Positions 21,810 through 22,640 of a DNA stretch of 22,640 nucleotides are shown here, piece by piece. The notes beneath the pieces are model-generated. The model was not told where the DNA came from and ran no database searches. It saw only the letters and a list, made by a program, of their open reading frames with translations. Numbering within the stretch: position 1 is the stretch's first letter; every line of letters starts with the position of its first letter. Source of the DNA: DATKQI01 sp035532755 (GTDB lineage Bacteria > Pseudomonadota > Alphaproteobacteria > Acetobacterales > Acetobacteraceae); contig DATKQI010000176.1 in assembly GCA_035532755.1 (NCBI GenBank), positions 1 to 22,640 on the forward strand, read 5' to 3'. The translations under genes and the position numbers were made by a program.

Positions 21810-21820
21810 GCGGCTTTTAG
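21810..21820. repeat. Right 11-bp direct repeat of island
   Basis: GCGGCTTTTAG, identical to 17278-17288; it contains the complement of the M23 peptidase stop codon (TTA at 21817-21819). Confidence 0.85.
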
Positions 21821-22281
21821 CGGCAGAGCTTCAGGTGGAAGAAGGGTGCGGGATCAACCGGGTGGCCGGCGATGTGCACCTCGAAATGCAGGTGCGGGCC
21901 GTAGGTGATGCCGCTGCGGCCGACCACGCCGATCCATTGCCCCGCGGCCACCTGACGCTGCCCTTCGGCCAGGCGCGGGGCGATGCTGCCCAGGTGGGCG
22001 TAACGTGTTACAAAATTTCCGCCATGCGGGATTTTGTGTAATAGATCGATCTCCAGCCCGTCCGCCCCCAGGTGGCGGATGGCGCGCACGGTTCCCGCGG
22101 CGGCGGCATGCACGTGGGCACCCGCGGGGGCGGGCAGGTCGATGCCGTAGTGCATCGTGGCCGCGTGCGGTCCGACCAGCCGGCGCGGGCCGAACGGGGA
22201 GGAGATGCAGGTGGTCCGCACCGGCAGCCGCAGCGGGCCCGGGGCGGCGGCCAGGGCCGCCGCCAGCACCAGCCAGCGCAC
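21817..22281 (-). CDS. M23 family (LytM-type) metallopeptidase, secreted
   Basis: A 154-residue peptidoglycan endopeptidase consisting of a short signal peptide (RWLVLAAALAAAPG) and one M23 domain. Zinc ligands are H44 and D48 (HYGID) and H132 in GPHLHFEVH; H96 in RYAHLG and H130 are the other active-site histidines. It therefore looks catalytically complete, though a degenerate regulatory role cannot be excluded. The start is a GTG three bases after the amidase stop, so the two genes are coupled. Residues 80-95 (LLHKIPHGGNFVTR region) are written in unusually A/T-rich codons and include about six residues more than I expect in this loop. Its stop lies within the right direct repeat of the island. 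Confidence 0.9.
   Translation of the reverse strand: MRWLVLAAALAAAPGPLRLPVRTTCISSPFGPRRLVGPHAATMHYGIDLPAPAGAHVHAAAAGTVRAIRHLGADGLEIDLLHKIPHGGNFVTRYAHLGSIAPRLAEGQRQVAAGQWIGVVGRSGITYGPHLHFEVHIAGHPVDPAPFFHLKLCR
22007..22042. repeat. A+T-rich imperfect palindrome inside the M23 gene
   Basis: Within a very GC-rich gene, the segment TTACAAAAT-TCCGC / GCGGGATTTTGTGTAA forms an imperfect hairpin: CCGC/GCGG closing a 3-base loop, then AAAAT/ATTTT and TTAC/GTAA blocks with small bulges. It stays in frame. Confidence 0.6.
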
Positions 22282-22284
22282 CGG

Positions 22285-22640
22285 CTATTCCCAGCCGGGC
22301 GGGGCGGTGAAGCCCTGCCAGCCGCGTTCCAGCATCCCGGCCACCGCGATCGTGGTGCGGTCGGCGTAGGGGGCGCCGATGATCTGCACGCCGACCGGCA
22401 GACCCGCCTTCGTGAAGCCCAGCGGGGCGGCGGTGGTGGGCAGGTGGAACAGGCCGGAGATGCCGGCCCAGAACAACTGATCGCACGATGGAACGCGGTG
22501 CCCGTTCACGGAAATCGTGCGGTCCGCCATCTCGCCCTCATGGTCGTGCGGGATGGCGGCGGAGGCGCCCACCGGGGTCAGCATCACGTCCCATTCGGTG
22601 AAGAACTCGGCCCAGAGGTGGCGCATGCGGTGGCGGCGCT
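22285..22640 (-). CDS. Amidase (amidase signature family), C-terminal part, 5' end outside window
   Basis: The last 118 or so residues of an amidase signature enzyme, which hydrolyses amide bonds with a Ser-cisSer-Lys triad located in the missing N-terminal part. The frame is open to the window edge, so the ATG at 22626 is internal. Family features are EWDVMLTPV, FHLPTTAAPLGFTKAGLPVGVQIIG (the conserved C-terminal block of this family) and the helix after it. The segment DHEGEMADRTISVNGHRVPS is typical of the soluble amidase subgroup rather than GatA. Substrate unknown. The TAG stop is three bases before the GTG of the M23 gene, so the two are cotranscribed. Confidence 0.9.
   Translation of the reverse strand, partial: RRHRMRHLWAEFFTEWDVMLTPVGASAAIPHDHEGEMADRTISVNGHRVPSCDQLFWAGISGLFHLPTTAAPLGFTKAGLPVGVQIIGAPYADRTTIAVAGMLERGWQGFTAPPGWE

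Larger units (their letters stand above)
17278..21820. mobile_element. Accessory island bounded by 11-bp direct repeats
   Basis: About 4.5 kb of visibly more A+T-rich DNA between two exact copies of GCGGCTTTTAG (17278-17288 and 21810-21820). The left copy carries the stop of the nucleoside hydrolase (TAG), the right copy the complement of the M23 peptidase stop (TTA). Collapsing the repeats restores two intact convergent genes with overlapping stops, so the block is best read as an insertion with target duplication or att-like cores. Inside are a LysR gene, an MHS transporter, an iron alcohol dehydrogenase and gene debris at both ends. No transposase, integrase or obvious terminal inverted repeat is visible, so the mechanism is open. 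Confidence 0.65.

Overview
The window is chromosomal DNA from a high-GC alphaproteobacterium. The fabD-fabG-acpP-fabF-mltG order, rpsF-rpsR-rplI, the domain styles and a small conserved protein at 10294-10656 together suggest Acetobacteraceae. That placement is inference from gene content and protein flavour; no rRNA is present to prove it.

Layout. 1-3365: the 3' end of htpG, a convergent secreted DUF1223 thioredoxin-like protein, an M17 leucyl aminopeptidase and a small MarR-type regulator. 3444-4711: tRNA-Tyr and tRNA-Gly on the minus strand, with divergent rlmB (23S rRNA Gm methyltransferase) closed by a clear terminator. 4718-7691: a DegP/HtrA periplasmic protease and a cyclopropane-fatty-acid synthase, both minus. 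7755-9228: rpsF-rpsR-rplI with its terminator. 9379-10214: an SRPBCC/AHSA1 gene overlapping an ArsR regulator, preceded by two matching palindromes. 10294-11732: a small conserved protein and a MarR-GNAT fusion with a palindromic putative operator. 11931-17288: the type II fatty acid synthesis genes fabD, fabG, acpP and fabF, followed by mltG and a nucleoside hydrolase that overlaps mltG by 4 bp.

17278-21820 is the accessory part. It is visibly richer in A+T than both flanks and carries a LysR regulator, a divergent MHS-type transporter and an iron-dependent alcohol dehydrogenase, with gene debris at both ends. It is bounded by an exact 11-bp direct repeat, GCGGCTTTTAG. Removing one repeat copy and everything between would place the nucleoside hydrolase and the M23 peptidase tail to tail with overlapping stop codons, so the segment looks like a precise insertion. 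The LysR protein resembles regulators associated with aminoethylphosphonate catabolism, and the dehydrogenase resembles phosphonoacetaldehyde/hydroxyethylphosphonate dehydrogenases. A small organophosphonate (or similar C2-C3 alcohol) uptake and oxidation cassette is therefore the best hypothesis, but no C-P cleaving enzyme is in view.

21817-22640: an M23 (LytM) peptidase with an odd AT-rich palindromic patch, and the C-terminal part of an amidase that runs off the window. I see no CRISPR array, rRNA, intact transposase or integrase.
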